A program made the position numbers and the translations under genes. A stretch of DNA of 64,000 nucleotides from Hyphomicrobiales bacterium (lineage in GTDB: Bacteria > Pseudomonadota > Alphaproteobacteria > Rhizobiales > Rhizobiaceae). Each line of letters begins with the position of its first letter. Position 1 is the first letter of the stretch. The DNA lies in NCBI GenBank assembly GCA_900469445.1, contig UBXM01000006.1:124001-188000 (forward strand), given 5' to 3'. Below, piece after piece: positions 37,041-46,373 of the stretch. The notes under the pieces are model-generated. The model saw only the letters and a program-made list of their open reading frames with translations, was not told the DNA's origin and did not search any database.

Positions 37041-38084
37041 CTAAGCCCTCTTCCGGAGAATGCTGTAGATGATGTTGCGATTGCCGCCATACCAGACTGC
37101 GGTATCCACCGTATCGGCTGTGGCACAGGAATTGGTTATCCGCCACATATCGGCTTCAGATCTCTGCAACAGCTCCCAATTCATGTAGGATTCCATGTAG
37201 CCATCGTCGGCCATTTCATCGGAGAAATTTGCGAACAAAAAAGTACCGCCGGGTTTCAACATCTCCATACAAAGCTGTGTCAGTCGGATCGCTACTTTGT
37301 CGCTGAGATAGTCATAAAGACCGGCTGCATAGATTAGATCGAATGAGCCGACTTGGTGCTTCCTCGCGAGAAGGCCGCGTACCGACCCATCGATAGGCTC
37401 GACACGAGTTCCGCTGAATTGGGTTGCGATGGACCCGATGCTGAGAGGATCTTGATCGAGAGCAATCCAGCGCTTGAGGCGGCTCTCATGCAATGCCTTA
37501 GATGTCTCCGCCTCACGAAGGTGACCGGCAGCAATTGCGAGAATTTCCGCATCAGGGCCGACTCGGTCCGCGGTTTCATCGACGAATTTCGTCAGAATAT
37601 CGCGCCGTTCTCTCACCGCAACCGGACCTGGAGCATTGATGGTGTATTCGAAGATGTCACGGCCGAGCGGTGTGGTTTTTGCGACCTCTTCGGCTATCGC
37701 AGGATGCTGATAGATAAAATCGATGAGCGTCGCGTCTCCGGAGTAGCCACGTGGCTTGTCGAAAGACCACTTGGTAAAAGGGCACTGCTGCATGATCTCG
37801 GCAGAAGAATGGGACCTAATTATCGGTGCCAGCTTCTGCCATACGGCTGGCCCATATTTCAGGCGAACATCGTGAAGTTGAGCAATAAGCCACTTCACGG
37901 CATCCGCGCGGTTCTGTGTAGACGATAGTCGCTGCATCGCGACGTTGATGATAATCGCGAACTCGGCCGCAGCGGTTTGCACCACATCGGCTAGTTGCGC
38001 GTCGGTTTGCGGATTCAGATGCTCGCTGACGGATTGTGGAGTGATCAAGCTTCGGCCGTCGAGTGAAAATGCGGGCTTTGCCAC
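37041..38084 (-). CDS. SAM-dependent methyltransferase (class I), PhcB-like
   Basis: A 347-residue protein. The motif KPRGYSGDATLIDFIYQHP at about 110-128 is the hallmark of methyltransferases annotated as extracellular-factor (3-OH-palmitate methyl ester) biosynthesis proteins. The Rossmann core includes AEILAIAAGHLREAE (SAM loop, with AAGHLRE in place of the common GCGxG), ALDQDP (acidic ribose contact) and FDLIYAAGLYDYL. PhcB in Ralstonia makes a signalling ester; whether this copy makes a fatty-acid ester is inferred only from the motif. It stands alone, divergent from the GGDEF-EAL gene. Confidence 0.72.
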   Translation of the reverse strand: MAKPAFSLDGRSLITPQSVSEHLNPQTDAQLADVVQTAAAEFAIIINVAMQRLSSTQNRADAVKWLIAQLHDVRLKYGPAVWQKLAPIIRSHSSAEIMQQCPFTKWSFDKPRGYSGDATLIDFIYQHPAIAEEVAKTTPLGRDIFEYTINAPGPVAVRERRDILTKFVDETADRVGPDAEILAIAAGHLREAETSKALHESRLKRWIALDQDPLSIGSIATQFSGTRVEPIDGSVRGLLARKHQVGSFDLIYAAGLYDYLSDKVAIRLTQLCMEMLKPGGTFLFANFSDEMADDGYMESYMNWELLQRSEADMWRITNSCATADTVDTAVWYGGNRNIIYSILRKRA

Positions 38085-38342
38085 GTGCGCCTCTTAAGTA
38101 AATGAATAATAGAAGAAATCGCTAAAATCTTCGGGATGTGTGCCAAAGACAAGCACCTAAAGGATCGCACGCCTTCATTAAAGCCCGTCTAAGATTCAGA
38201 GAATGTTAGCGAAGTCGGAACAATTCCGTGCGGTTTTAGCGACGCCTCACCGTTCTTAATTGATGTGAAGTGAACGCGAAGCTATCCAACCTACGCGAGC
38301 GGTCCATGTGTAGTGGCTGCGCCAGATGTTGGGTAACAGGGC

Positions 38343-40325
38343 ATGATGCACGTGTTGGCCGAAACTGCAGCTTCAAAACCCAGTTCGAATATGTCGGCGA
38401 GGGAGCTGCGTGGCTTATTTGATCTGCAGACCGAGATTGAGCGAAAGAGTGCCACGCGAAGAGGACTCTGGATCGCTGTTGGCGCGTACCTTGCGTATTC
38501 GTTGACGGACTACCTATTCATCGCCGACGTCGCGCAAAGCACAATCATCGGGCGATTTATTGTCGGTATCAGTGCTCTGAGCATCTTAGAATTTTTGCTT
38601 CACCGCAAAGCAAGAGCAAACACGATTGACGTGGTCTCAGCTATCTCCGTCTCGACAGGCTATCTTGTGTGGCTCATCATAGCGCAGATGACTGCGGATC
38701 GGGTTGTATTTTCATACTATATGGTCTTCGGCGCGATCTTCATGATGAGCGTCAATCTGTTTTTCCGTTTTCGGTTCAACGTAGCTCTAGCTTCGTCCGC
38801 AGCTAATATGGGCATTTTCGTAGGTGCTCTTTGTGTTTTTGAATCGATGCCTCTCACTCATAAGTTGATAATGGGTGCCTTCTGTATCTCGTGTTTCGTT
38901 TTCACTGCGTACGTGAATCTTGAGCTCAATAGAGAGCGCTACAAGGTATTTCTGAACGCCCTTGAGGCCAGCCTACAGCAAGCTGCGGCCGACGAGAGAG
39001 GCAAGGCACTCCTGCATCTCTCGAACACTGACTCCTTGACCGGGCTGGACAATCGTCGAGCTATCGATCAACGTCTACGTGACTACTGGCAGCGCTGGCT
39101 CGACGATGGCGCATCGTTTGTAGTCCTGCTCATCGACGTCGATTACTTCAAACACTACAATGATTGCTATGGGCATCAGCAAGGCGACCAATGCCTGGTG
39201 ACGATTTCCGAACATCTCCAACAGACGGCGTCGTCTCATGGAGCAGTGATTGGGCGCTACGGCGGTGAAGAGTTCATCGTAATCAAATCGGCGTCCAGCT
39301 TCGACGAGGCGAGGGCGCTTGCAGAAGCGATACGTCGGGGAGTTGTGGAGATGGCTCTGCCGCACCAACATAGGCGCGATGGAACTCCGATAATCACTGT
39401 AAGCGTGGGCGTCTCGTATACTCGCAAGGAAATCAAGCAGGTCGACAAGGTTGTTCACGAGGCTGATCGGGCGCTTTATGCCGCCAAAGCAGGCGGACGC
39501 AATGTTGTGGCGGTCTTCGACGCTACGGATCCAAAGTATAACGTTGACCGCGAAGATGTTGCAGCAACCCTCAAAATTGCACTCGATCAAAAGCTAGTCT
39601 CTTTGGTCTATCAGCCGATCCGCAATATGCAGACAGGCATGCTTGATGGCGCAGAGGCACTGATGCGCTTGAAAATGCTTGATGGGACCGCTGTCGGGCC
39701 TGATGTCTTCATTCCGATCGCGGAAAGGACGGGCGCGATCGTCGCGCTTGGCCGTTGGGCAATCCGGACTACGTGTTGTGATCTACTGGTGACGGATTTG
39801 GTTCGTGTTGCTAGCGTTAATGTGTCCCCGATCGAACTGAAAATGCCCGGTTTCGCAGACTACGTCGCGGCGACCTTGGCGGAATTCGAGATAGATGGCG
39901 GGAGGCTCGCATTCGAGATTACCGAAGGTGTGGAGCTCGAACTCGATCAAGACCTTGTCCGCTGCATTAGCGACCTGCGAAAGCTGGGCGTCCAAGTTTG
40001 GCTCGATGATTTCGGTACAGGCTTCGCGGGTTTGTCGTGGCTTCGCCTGATAGATTTCGACATAGTGAAAATCGATCGCTCTTTCCTGCATGACTCCCAT
40101 ACGGACAGAGGCAGGAGAATGCTCCTTGATATCATCAACCTGCTGCGAAATCGCGGGGTAAGGATCTTGGTAGAAGGTGTGGAGACGATAGAACATCAGC
40201 GACTGATGCTGCAGTACGGCATCCACCATCTTCAGGGCTATTACATTGCACGACCCGCTCCGGCAGGTCGGCTTGCAACCGATAATGTCCTACCGTTTCA
40301 ACAAGCCAGAAACAGCGTAGGCTAA
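38343..40325 (+). CDS. GGDEF-EAL domain protein with N-terminal membrane sensor
   Basis: A 660-residue cyclic-di-GMP protein. Several hydrophobic segments from about 40 to 190 form a multi-helix membrane sensor. The GGDEF domain (about 225-390) has the active motif RYGGEEF at 305-311 and a proper DVDYFKHYND Mg2+ site, so synthase activity is expected. No RxxD inhibitory site is evident before it. The EAL domain (about 405-650) has EALMRL, NVSPIEL, FEITEGVE, LDDFGTGFAGLSWL and KIDRSF, so phosphodiesterase activity is plausible too. It would tune c-di-GMP and hence motility or biofilm. A methionine one codon later is equally possible as start. Confidence 0.9.
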   Translation: MMHVLAETAASKPSSNMSARELRGLFDLQTEIERKSATRRGLWIAVGAYLAYSLTDYLFIADVAQSTIIGRFIVGISALSILEFLLHRKARANTIDVVSAISVSTGYLVWLIIAQMTADRVVFSYYMVFGAIFMMSVNLFFRFRFNVALASSAANMGIFVGALCVFESMPLTHKLIMGAFCISCFVFTAYVNLELNRERYKVFLNALEASLQQAAADERGKALLHLSNTDSLTGLDNRRAIDQRLRDYWQRWLDDGASFVVLLIDVDYFKHYNDCYGHQQGDQCLVTISEHLQQTASSHGAVIGRYGGEEFIVIKSASSFDEARALAEAIRRGVVEMALPHQHRRDGTPIITVSVGVSYTRKEIKQVDKVVHEADRALYAAKAGGRNVVAVFDATDPKYNVDREDVAATLKIALDQKLVSLVYQPIRNMQTGMLDGAEALMRLKMLDGTAVGPDVFIPIAERTGAIVALGRWAIRTTCCDLLVTDLVRVASVNVSPIELKMPGFADYVAATLAEFEIDGGRLAFEITEGVELELDQDLVRCISDLRKLGVQVWLDDFGTGFAGLSWLRLIDFDIVKIDRSFLHDSHTDRGRRMLLDIINLLRNRGVRILVEGVETIEHQRLMLQYGIHHLQGYYIARPAPAGRLATDNVLPFQQARNSVG

Positions 40326-40359
40326 GGGCCGTCGGTCTTTGGGATAGCGAGGGAAAGAA

Positions 40360-40383
40360 AGGCCCGCTCTTTCGACCGGGCCT
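40360..40383 (+). terminator. Hairpin after the GGDEF-EAL gene
   Basis: AGGCCCG and CGGGCCT form a 7-bp GC-rich stem with a 10-nt loop, 35 bp past the stop. It is preceded by an A-rich stretch and lacks a clear U run on the plus strand, so it could also serve the leftward cold-shock remnant. Confidence 0.5.
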
Positions 40384-40390
40384 CATAACG

Positions 40391-40513
40391 CTACCTAATT
40401 ATGCTCACGTTCTCGGCTTTCGACTTGCCCGTCTTCCGGTCCTGGCCGATCTCGAAAGAGACCTTGGTTCCGTCCTGAAGCGACGCGCCGGGGGCGACTG
40501 CAGAAATGTGCAC
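40391..40513 (-). pseudogene. 3' remnant of a cold-shock protein (CspA family)
   Basis: On the minus strand this piece encodes VHISAV, then LQDGTKVSFEIGQDRKTGKS and KAENVSII: the last ~40 residues of a CspA-family protein. The first RNA-binding motifs (KGFGFI region) are absent, because similarity stops abruptly at VHISAV, where the sequence runs into a PRC-barrel gene fragment in the opposite direction. It has no start codon of its own and is probably non-functional. Confidence 0.75.
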
Positions 40514-40734
40514 CGGCAGCGCCCGCGACAACGCCGAAGGTTTCAGGCGAGACAACCGCGTCGACCACAACTGATACTACTGCCACACCTCCAGCCGCGA
40601 CCCAGTCTGCCGAGACCGCCGCAGCCGATACCGCTGTGGGCCCCGATGGACTTCCTGAACGTATCGCTCTGAACGTCACAAAGCAGCAGCTCGAAGAGGC
40701 TCCGGAATTTGAGGGCGTGAACGCGCAGCAGTAA
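40513..40734 (+). pseudogene. 3' remnant of a PRC-barrel domain gene
   Basis: The plus-strand frame encodes a Thr/Ala/Pro-rich linker (TTASTTTDTTATPPAATQ) and then GPDGLPERIALNVTKQQLEEAPEFEGVNAQQ, like the end of the PRC-barrel proteins common in Rhizobiaceae. The N-terminal signal peptide and most of the barrel are missing, and no in-frame start is present. Its 5' side abuts the cold-shock remnant, so the two broken ends meet at about 40513. Confidence 0.65.
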
Positions 40735-40774
40735 AATCAAAGAGCGTTCCTACTAAATGTAGGAGCGCTCACTT

Positions 40775-41074
40775 TTAATGAAGCGTGGCGCTAATGTTCG
40801 CCGTCCGAGTGGTACGGTTCCCTTGTGCGGTAAATTGACACGCAAGGTCGACCACTTGGGCAATCGAACAATGCGGAGAATCGTACGGATCTTGCTCGAA
40901 TAATCGCAAGATTTCTATAAGTTTGCGGGCGGATCCCGCCAGGCGACGTTTTGTCGTCGGGTCGAAGCCTTTAAAGGTCTTAACGACTTCCATACGCAAG
41001 GCCTCAAAAAACATCCGTTTTTCTTTTGTGCTTAGGCGAGTATCAAAACGCTCGTTGTCTAAAGCCCCAGTCAC
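40775..41074 (-). CDS. Small hypothetical protein
   Basis: A 99-residue reading frame starting at GTG 41074, with a GGGAGG site 5 nt upstream. The predicted product is mostly helical and basic (MFFEALRMEVVKTFKGFDPTTKRR), without cysteines that would suggest metal binding beyond two. No family recognised. It is followed by the PRC-barrel remnant on the other strand. Confidence 0.5.
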   Translation of the reverse strand: MTGALDNERFDTRLSTKEKRMFFEALRMEVVKTFKGFDPTTKRRLAGSARKLIEILRLFEQDPYDSPHCSIAQVVDLACQFTAQGNRTTRTANISATLH

Positions 41075-41234
41075 AGTCGCCTCCCAATATTGGTATCAAT
41101 TCCCGCCTTGTGAGATTGCCCTAACGTCGCACAACCTACCCAGCCCGAGGTCACCTTTGCCATCGCGACTTTGACTACGCGTCGGTCGGACGGTTCTGAG
41201 GGCTTTCTTTTAGGCATACACCAACAAAGTCCGC

Positions 41235-41555
41235 CTAAGGTCGATTCGTACTTCCCGAGGGCTGATTGCTTTCTGAAGGCCCCCCTGTACCACCGTCGGG
41301 GTGTGGCGTTTTATCGGTGGCAGTAGGTACCGCTGGCTCCACGCTCGGAGATTCAGTGGCCGTAGGATTATTGTCCCCAGCAGGTGGGGTAGCTGTTTGA
41401 GCAGCTGGCGCGTCAGTCGTTTCTCCCCAGATCTCTGCGCCTATCCAGGCAAGCAACGCAAGCGTCAAACCTGCGATCAAAACGATAAGCACTGGTCGGC
41501 CAGTGCGCCCCTGTCGAGCGTCCGTCGCATTTTCCGTGACTTTAGGATCGGTCAT
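41235..41555 (-). CDS. Small single-pass membrane protein with Pro/Thr-rich tail
   Basis: A 106-residue protein. A basic N-terminus (DARQGRTGR) precedes one transmembrane helix (VLIVLIAGLTLALLAWIGAEI), followed by a Thr/Ala/Pro/Ser-rich hydrophilic tail likely in the periplasm. Similar proteins of unknown function are common in Rhizobium. Its ATG overlaps the stop of the 47-residue gene upstream (ATGA), so they are co-translated. Confidence 0.65.
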   Translation of the reverse strand: MTDPKVTENATDARQGRTGRPVLIVLIAGLTLALLAWIGAEIWGETTDAPAAQTATPPAGDNNPTATESPSVEPAVPTATDKTPHPDGGTGGPSESNQPSGSTNRP

Positions 41556-41695
41556 AGCGCGTCGCCTTTTGGGTTGTTTCTCCGAGCCTCCTTAAGGCCC
41601 TTTTCGGCAGCCTTCGAAAGTTCTTCGCGGTTCTTGTCCGCATCGTCGCCGCTGCGAGCATCATCGCTTTCAGGGTTGGGCTTCTTCTCCGTCAT
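41552..41695 (-). CDS. Small charged protein upstream of the membrane protein
   Basis: A 47-residue frame (MTEKKPNPESDDARSGDDAD...) with GGAGAGCAAG before the ATG. The product is highly charged and hydrophilic, with a helix-forming middle (REELSKAAEKGLKEARRNN). Its TGA overlaps the ATG of the membrane protein gene. The ribosome site and four-base overlap support it being real. Confidence 0.6.
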   Translation of the reverse strand: MTEKKPNPESDDARSGDDADKNREELSKAAEKGLKEARRNNPKGDAL

Positions 41696-41952
41696 CTTGC
41701 TCTCCATTTGGGGATGCACGCAAAAGGAGCTCTGTAAGTCCAGACCATCCCTTGGAATGCGCTAACTCAAAAGGCTATCGATAGTCTCTTTGTTTGGCTC
41801 GGGTACAACGATGATGTCGACCACCGCTGAAGAATATCGACAAGATCGCGAATAATTTGTCAGAACGCCGAAGAATGTCCGACTAAAGCGAGAGAAGCTC
41901 GGCGGGATAATGAACGACTACGTTTAAGTACGCGTTGGTCCATCTTGAGTCA

Positions 41953-42270
41953 TCACGACGGAAACATCCCTGCAGACGCAGCAACTTCCTTGCGCATCGC
42001 GTCCAGTGACCCCCGAAGAACACGGATCTCTGCGCTGAGCGCAGGAGCCGCGTCTTGCTCCTCCCAGTAGAGAAGGGTGTTGTGCCAACCAGTGGTGGTC
42101 TCGATCAAACCGCGTACACGCTGCATCGTGCGCTCGTCTACCTGTGTTGCAGCTCGCTCCGCGTTGCAGGCCAATTCCACGAGATCGTTGGCTTCGACCC
42201 CCCAGATTGGCAGCGCCGTACGAAACTTCAGGATCTGCGCAGCGATGTCGTCGATCTGAGATTTTTCCAT
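41953..42270 (-). CDS. Small hypothetical protein
   Basis: A 105-residue predicted helical protein (for example DDIAAQILKFRTALPIWGVEANDLVELACNAE) with no family recognised. The ribosome site is distant (AAGG 12 nt before the ATG). It runs divergently from the FAD/NAD(P)-binding protein gene. Confidence 0.45.
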   Translation of the reverse strand: MEKSQIDDIAAQILKFRTALPIWGVEANDLVELACNAERAATQVDERTMQRVRGLIETTTGWHNTLLYWEEQDAAPALSAEIRVLRGSLDAMRKEVAASAGMFPS

Positions 42271-42392
42271 AAAAGTGATATGGCCTTAATCTTTGGACCT
42301 TCAATGGGTGTCCAAAACTAAAGGTTGAAACAGGCGTCCTGAGCTGCAGCAGAAAATTGCGTCCAGCGCTTGGTCCGCTAGCGTACGGGGAG

Positions 42393-42417
42393 GGAACGCG
42401 CGCTGGTTTGCTTCGTT
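42393..42417 (+). promoter_or_regulatory. EcfG-type general stress promoter
   Basis: GGAAC-N16-CGTT (GGAAC 42393-42397, CGTT 42414-42417), an exact match to the alphaproteobacterial EcfG consensus, 39 bp before the start of the FAD/NAD(P)-binding protein. Confidence 0.7.
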
Positions 42418-42455
42418 CAGGAGCAGCACAGCGCATGGCGGTGCGAGGAGTTCAA

Positions 42456-44153
42456 ATGAATAAACGCATCGCAATCGTCGGATCTGGCCCGACAGGCATT
42501 TATGCACTTCAAGAATTACTTACCTGTAGCGCTAAACTTCATATCACGATCTTCGAGCGGAGTGAAATCGCAGGAAAGGGAACTCCTTACCAGCGCGGCA
42601 TCAATGACCCGTCGATGTTATCGAATATTCCCAGCGTAGAAATCCCACCACTACCTCAGACTTTATACAGCTGGCTTCTTCTGCAGTCAGATAAGTACCT
42701 TGCCGATTATGACGTCACTCGAGATCAGATTTCCGATCGTGCCTTCTATCCACGTGTAGTTGTCGGCGACTATTTCAGATCGCAGTTTTCCACGCTGATT
42801 GATCGTGCCAGCTCTACTCGTCATGAAGTCCAGGTGTCGGAAAGCTGTGAAGTAGAGGATATCACGCCTGTCGACGATATGTTCAAACTGACGATCGCAG
42901 GGGGTAATCTCGAAGACAATTATGTTTTCGACTACGTCGTGGCGGCGACGGGCCACAGCTTTCCGAACAATCCTGAAACATCACCTGGCTTTTTCGAGGC
43001 TCCATGGCCTGCAACTGCCCTGAAAACCATCCCGAGCGGCGAGGTGGCTGTTCTCGGTACGTCACTGAGTGCGATCGATGCGATCATGACCGTGGCGACG
43101 ACGTATGGCAAATTTCGGCGGACGAAAAATGGGATTCTGGAATACAGAGCAAGCAAATCCAGCAGCCGCCTTCATATGACAATGATGTCTCGAAAAGGTT
43201 TGCTCCCAGAGGCCGACTTCTATTTTCCTATTCCCTATCTTGAGCCGCGTTTTTGTACAGAGCAGGCTGTGGGTGATCGGATCAGGCTAGGCTCTAGCGG
43301 GCTATTGGACGATCTCTTCGATCTGTTCAAACAAGAGGTTGCTATCGCCGATCCTGAATACGCTGCAGCCATCGGCCTGGACGAACTGACAGCCGACAAC
43401 TTCGCTGAAGCTTACTACGGCGTTCGGGATAAAATTGAGCCTTTTGAGTGGGCTAGGCAAAATCTTGTTGAGGCACGCCGAAACTATAGCGATAAGCGTA
43501 CCGTACAGTGGCGGTACGCCATCCTGATTACACATGAGATTATCGAAGCTGCGGTCGATTGTCTGAATGCCGACGATCTAGAGCGCTTCAACCGCTCATT
43601 CAAAAGTATCTTTGCAGATGACTATGCGACGGTGCCGCATCTTTCGATTGAGCGTCTTCTTGCTCTCCACGAGAGTGGCCATCTCGAAATCCTCGCTCTC
43701 GGAAACGATTCGGAGATTTCCAGTGACGGGCTCACACGTGGCGTGACTGTAAATTCGGCTTGCGGACGAAGGGTATTTGACACTTTCATAGATGCGACAG
43801 GGCAGAAAAATCGCTCAGCTGCCGACCTACCGTTTCGAGGGCTGGTAGAGCGTGGCCTCATTTCTGAGGGATGGACAATTACCACCACAGGTAACCAACG
43901 AAGAACTGGCGGCATAGATCTCGACGCACAATGTCGTCCGCTGATCTCAGGCACGCAGCCAATCCGACGCCTCTTCTTCCCCGCGGTAGCATACCTGCTT
44001 CACAAACGTCCCTTTATCCAAGGGATTACGAGTGCGGCCGAATTGGGCAAAGTGGTCGCGCACTCGATCATTGCGGACGTTGACAGGCCCCAGCGTAGCA
44101 GGCGACGGAGTGTTAAGAAGGTCCAAATCGTACCGTTGGAAGCGGCTGCCTGA
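42456..44153 (+). CDS. FAD/NAD(P)-binding protein (YdhS-like)
   Basis: A 565-residue flavoprotein-like enzyme. The N-terminal dinucleotide motif IVGSGPTGIYALQEL gives the FAD site, followed by the GKGTPYQRG and PSMLSNIPS segments typical of the YdhS/NAD_binding_9 family. A second site GEVAVLGTSLSAIDAI occurs near residue 195, and FIDATGQ appears late. The substrate is unknown. ATG 42456 follows GAGGAG. An EcfG-type promoter lies just upstream, so it is probably induced by general stress. Confidence 0.82.
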   Translation: MNKRIAIVGSGPTGIYALQELLTCSAKLHITIFERSEIAGKGTPYQRGINDPSMLSNIPSVEIPPLPQTLYSWLLLQSDKYLADYDVTRDQISDRAFYPRVVVGDYFRSQFSTLIDRASSTRHEVQVSESCEVEDITPVDDMFKLTIAGGNLEDNYVFDYVVAATGHSFPNNPETSPGFFEAPWPATALKTIPSGEVAVLGTSLSAIDAIMTVATTYGKFRRTKNGILEYRASKSSSRLHMTMMSRKGLLPEADFYFPIPYLEPRFCTEQAVGDRIRLGSSGLLDDLFDLFKQEVAIADPEYAAAIGLDELTADNFAEAYYGVRDKIEPFEWARQNLVEARRNYSDKRTVQWRYAILITHEIIEAAVDCLNADDLERFNRSFKSIFADDYATVPHLSIERLLALHESGHLEILALGNDSEISSDGLTRGVTVNSACGRRVFDTFIDATGQKNRSAADLPFRGLVERGLISEGWTITTTGNQRRTGGIDLDAQCRPLISGTQPIRRLFFPAVAYLLHKRPFIQGITSAAELGKVVAHSIIADVDRPQRSRRRSVKKVQIVPLEAAA

Positions 44154-44448
44154 CACACTACGGAATATGTGATCGTACCGCGAGCCCACTTTATATGGAA
44201 ACGCTATCAGCGAAGCCCAGCTAGTCGAGTTCTAGGTCAAGCTTTTCCTCTCGTTATCGGCGTTGGAGTCCCGCTCTGACTGCGTTGCTCCGTAGAGCGG
44301 TTTGTCTCATCACGAGTTCTACGACGGCCGCTTTACTGGCTCTTTTCGAGCGATCAGACGCATCGGAGCGTTGGCTCCGTCGTGTCCTCGCTTCGGCCTG
44401 CACCCTGGAAGTTATTTAAGCTCCCAGGGGTTTTGACGCGCGTCCCGG

Positions 44449-44685
44449 TCATTCGAAACGAACGACCGACTTCAGTGGCACTTTATCAAGGATTTCGCCC
44501 TGTTCGCTGGAGATCTCAAAAATCTGGCCATCAACAACTTCCCCTTGAAGTATTTTGCGCGCCAGTAACTCTCTCGCAGCGTGTTGAACTTCCTCGACGG
44601 CAAGGTCCAATGTCGCCAGCTCAGTTCCTTCTGGATCTCGATCTAGGCGGTCCCCGTCACGAAGATGGAAATAGTATCTTGGCAT
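44449..44685 (-). CDS. DUF6894-like small protein
   Basis: A 78-residue protein beginning MPRYYFHLRDGDRLDRDPEGTELATL, the recognisable opening of the DUF6894 family of Rhizobiales. The rest is a helix with AARELLARKI and a short strand end. Function unknown. An EcfG-like promoter lies 35 bp upstream on the same strand, consistent with a stress protein. Confidence 0.75.
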   Translation of the reverse strand: MPRYYFHLRDGDRLDRDPEGTELATLDLAVEEVQHAARELLARKILQGEVVDGQIFEISSEQGEILDKVPLKSVVRFE

Positions 44686-44719
44686 CTGTCACCCATGAAG
44701 TTTAGCATGTTGTGAGCGT

Positions 44720-44744
44720 AACCCGGCTGGCCCCCACTTGTTCC
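44720..44744 (-). promoter_or_regulatory. EcfG/RpoE2-like promoter
   Basis: On the minus strand GGAAC-N16-GGTT (GGAAC at 44744-44740, GGTT at 44723-44720), equal to GGAAC-N18-TT of rhizobial RpoE2, 35 bp before the DUF6894-like gene. Confidence 0.55.
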
Positions 44745-44807
44745 GGCCGCTCGGATGAGCAAGACGCCCATATTGCAATGCTGCTTTTCGTGAGGGGGAA
44801 CAGAGGG

Positions 44808-45524
44808 ATGCGGATTGATCTCAATTCGACGCGAGGCAATAAGTTGCTGGCGCTGTTGCCCAGTGATGACCTTGAGGACGTCGCAAACCGGTTAGAGCCA
44901 GTCAACCTCACCCATGGGTTGATGCTTGGTGAAGAAGGCCAGCCGATTGAGCATGTCTACTTTCTCACTGAAGGCATTTGCTCTGTGATTGCAAAAACAC
45001 CTGAGGGCGCGCGGGCGGAGGCAGGCATTTTTGGCTACGATGGATATATTCCAACTTCCGCCATAGCTGATGTCGATGTGTACACGTATGACGTTTACGT
45101 GCAGCTGGATGCGGCGGGCTATCGTATCCGGTACGATGACTTTCGCCATCTGATGGAAAATCGGCGCAATTTTCTCAAAGTTATAATCAGGGCGATTGAG
45201 GCATTCGCTGTTCAGCTTGCATATACGGCTGTCTCCAACGCTATCCATGATGTCAACGAGCGCCTCGCAAGATGGCTGCTTATGTGTGATGACAGAATTG
45301 ATGGAAACGAGCTGCCGCTCACCCATGATTTCATTTCCATGATGCTCGCTGTCCGTCGCCCAAGCGTGACCACCGCGCTTCACGTGCTAGAGGGAAACGG
45401 TTTCATCCGGGCAGACCGGGGACTCGTCACGATTAGAGATCGTGAGAGAATGGAGCAGTTCGCCGCCGATGCCTATGGGAAGCCGGAAAAGGCGTATGAA
45501 CGATTAATGAGCGGGCTTTTTTGA
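44808..45524 (+). CDS. Crp/Fnr family transcriptional regulator
   Basis: A 238-residue regulator. The N-terminal part has the cyclic-nucleotide-binding fold signature (LEPVNLTHGLMLGEEGQPIEHVYFLTEG), though the residues that bind cAMP are not conserved. The C-terminus carries the Crp-type helix-turn-helix (LTHDFISMMLAVRRPSVTTALHVLEGNGFI). ATG 44808 was chosen because a GGGGGAAC site lies just upstream; an ATG at 44712 adds a poor-quality extension. It may respond to redox or another small signal; targets unknown. Confidence 0.85.
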   Translation: MRIDLNSTRGNKLLALLPSDDLEDVANRLEPVNLTHGLMLGEEGQPIEHVYFLTEGICSVIAKTPEGARAEAGIFGYDGYIPTSAIADVDVYTYDVYVQLDAAGYRIRYDDFRHLMENRRNFLKVIIRAIEAFAVQLAYTAVSNAIHDVNERLARWLLMCDDRIDGNELPLTHDFISMMLAVRRPSVTTALHVLEGNGFIRADRGLVTIRDRERMEQFAADAYGKPEKAYERLMSGLF

Positions 45525-45665
45525 AAAGTCGCCGTGTCGTTGGCCCGGCCAGAGAAATCCAGGCACGATGCCGCCACCTAGCGAGTTGGCAGATATAAAA
45601 AGGGCGCTGTAGGGCTCACTCTCTAGACATGTTGGACGGCTGGAACTCCAATTGTGTGAGGTACT

Positions 45666-46112
45666 CTATTCCTGGACTGGTTTGATAGTGTCGAGACGAA
45701 CAAAACCTTCGAGGACTCCGCGCTGGATGTTTGTTCTTCCATGCTCGATTTCGATAACAGTGTAGAGTTTGTCGTCACGAAATGCGCTGGCATGCTCTGT
45801 CGTTACTCCCTCTGCCGGGGCGGCATCGATCTCCTTGAAATCTAGTTCCCGAGACGACGCTACGATCCGAGCGTCGCCTGATGTCCTGGCCGCCACGACC
45901 ACGACGCCGTGTGACGGCGAATTTTGCCAACGCGGATCGTCAGGGTTTGCGATGGGCTCAAGCCTATAAACATTTAGCGGCTCATCGCCCGTTTGCTCGA
46001 TCGCTGACGTATCGCGGATCTGAGCTAGACTTTCTTGCGATTGACCGAACGTTGTGTCGGATGTCGTGCTGCCTGAGAACTTCTCGCCGTGAATGTCTTC
46101 AATGCCTGCCAT
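45666..46112 (-). CDS. Hypothetical protein
   Basis: A 148-residue protein starting at ATG 46112 with a GGGAG site upstream. It is rich in Ser, Thr, Asp and Glu, with segments such as PLNVYRLEPIANPDDPRWQ and GVVVVAARTSGDARIVASSRE that suggest an extended beta-structured domain. Functionally unidentified. Confidence 0.6.
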   Translation of the reverse strand: MAGIEDIHGEKFSGSTTSDTTFGQSQESLAQIRDTSAIEQTGDEPLNVYRLEPIANPDDPRWQNSPSHGVVVVAARTSGDARIVASSRELDFKEIDAAPAEGVTTEHASAFRDDKLYTVIEIEHGRTNIQRGVLEGFVRLDTIKPVQE

Positions 46113-46322
46113 GTGTCTTGCTCCCGTCTGCTGAACCATATGTGCGCCTTGGGCTCTGTGACGCGCTAAGCCGATGAGGGGTCTACGCCTCACGATAAGT
46201 GAACGTCTTCTTGCTGAAGCGAACGAAGCCGCGATGTTTTGGTTGCGAAGCGGTTCGACAAAATACGATCACTGCACCATCGGGGGACGCATAATCTCAC
46301 TTACCGGAAAAGGTCGAGCCGC

Positions 46323-46347
46323 TGGAACTCTAGCCAAGCTGTTTGGT
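46323..46347 (+). promoter_or_regulatory. EcfG/RpoE2-like promoter
   Basis: GGAAC-N16-GGTT (46323-46347), equal to GGAAC-N18-TT of the rhizobial RpoE2 consensus, 27 bp before the ATG at 46374. Confidence 0.5.
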
Positions 46348-46373
46348 TTAGGCTGCCTCAGGGAGGATCACAA

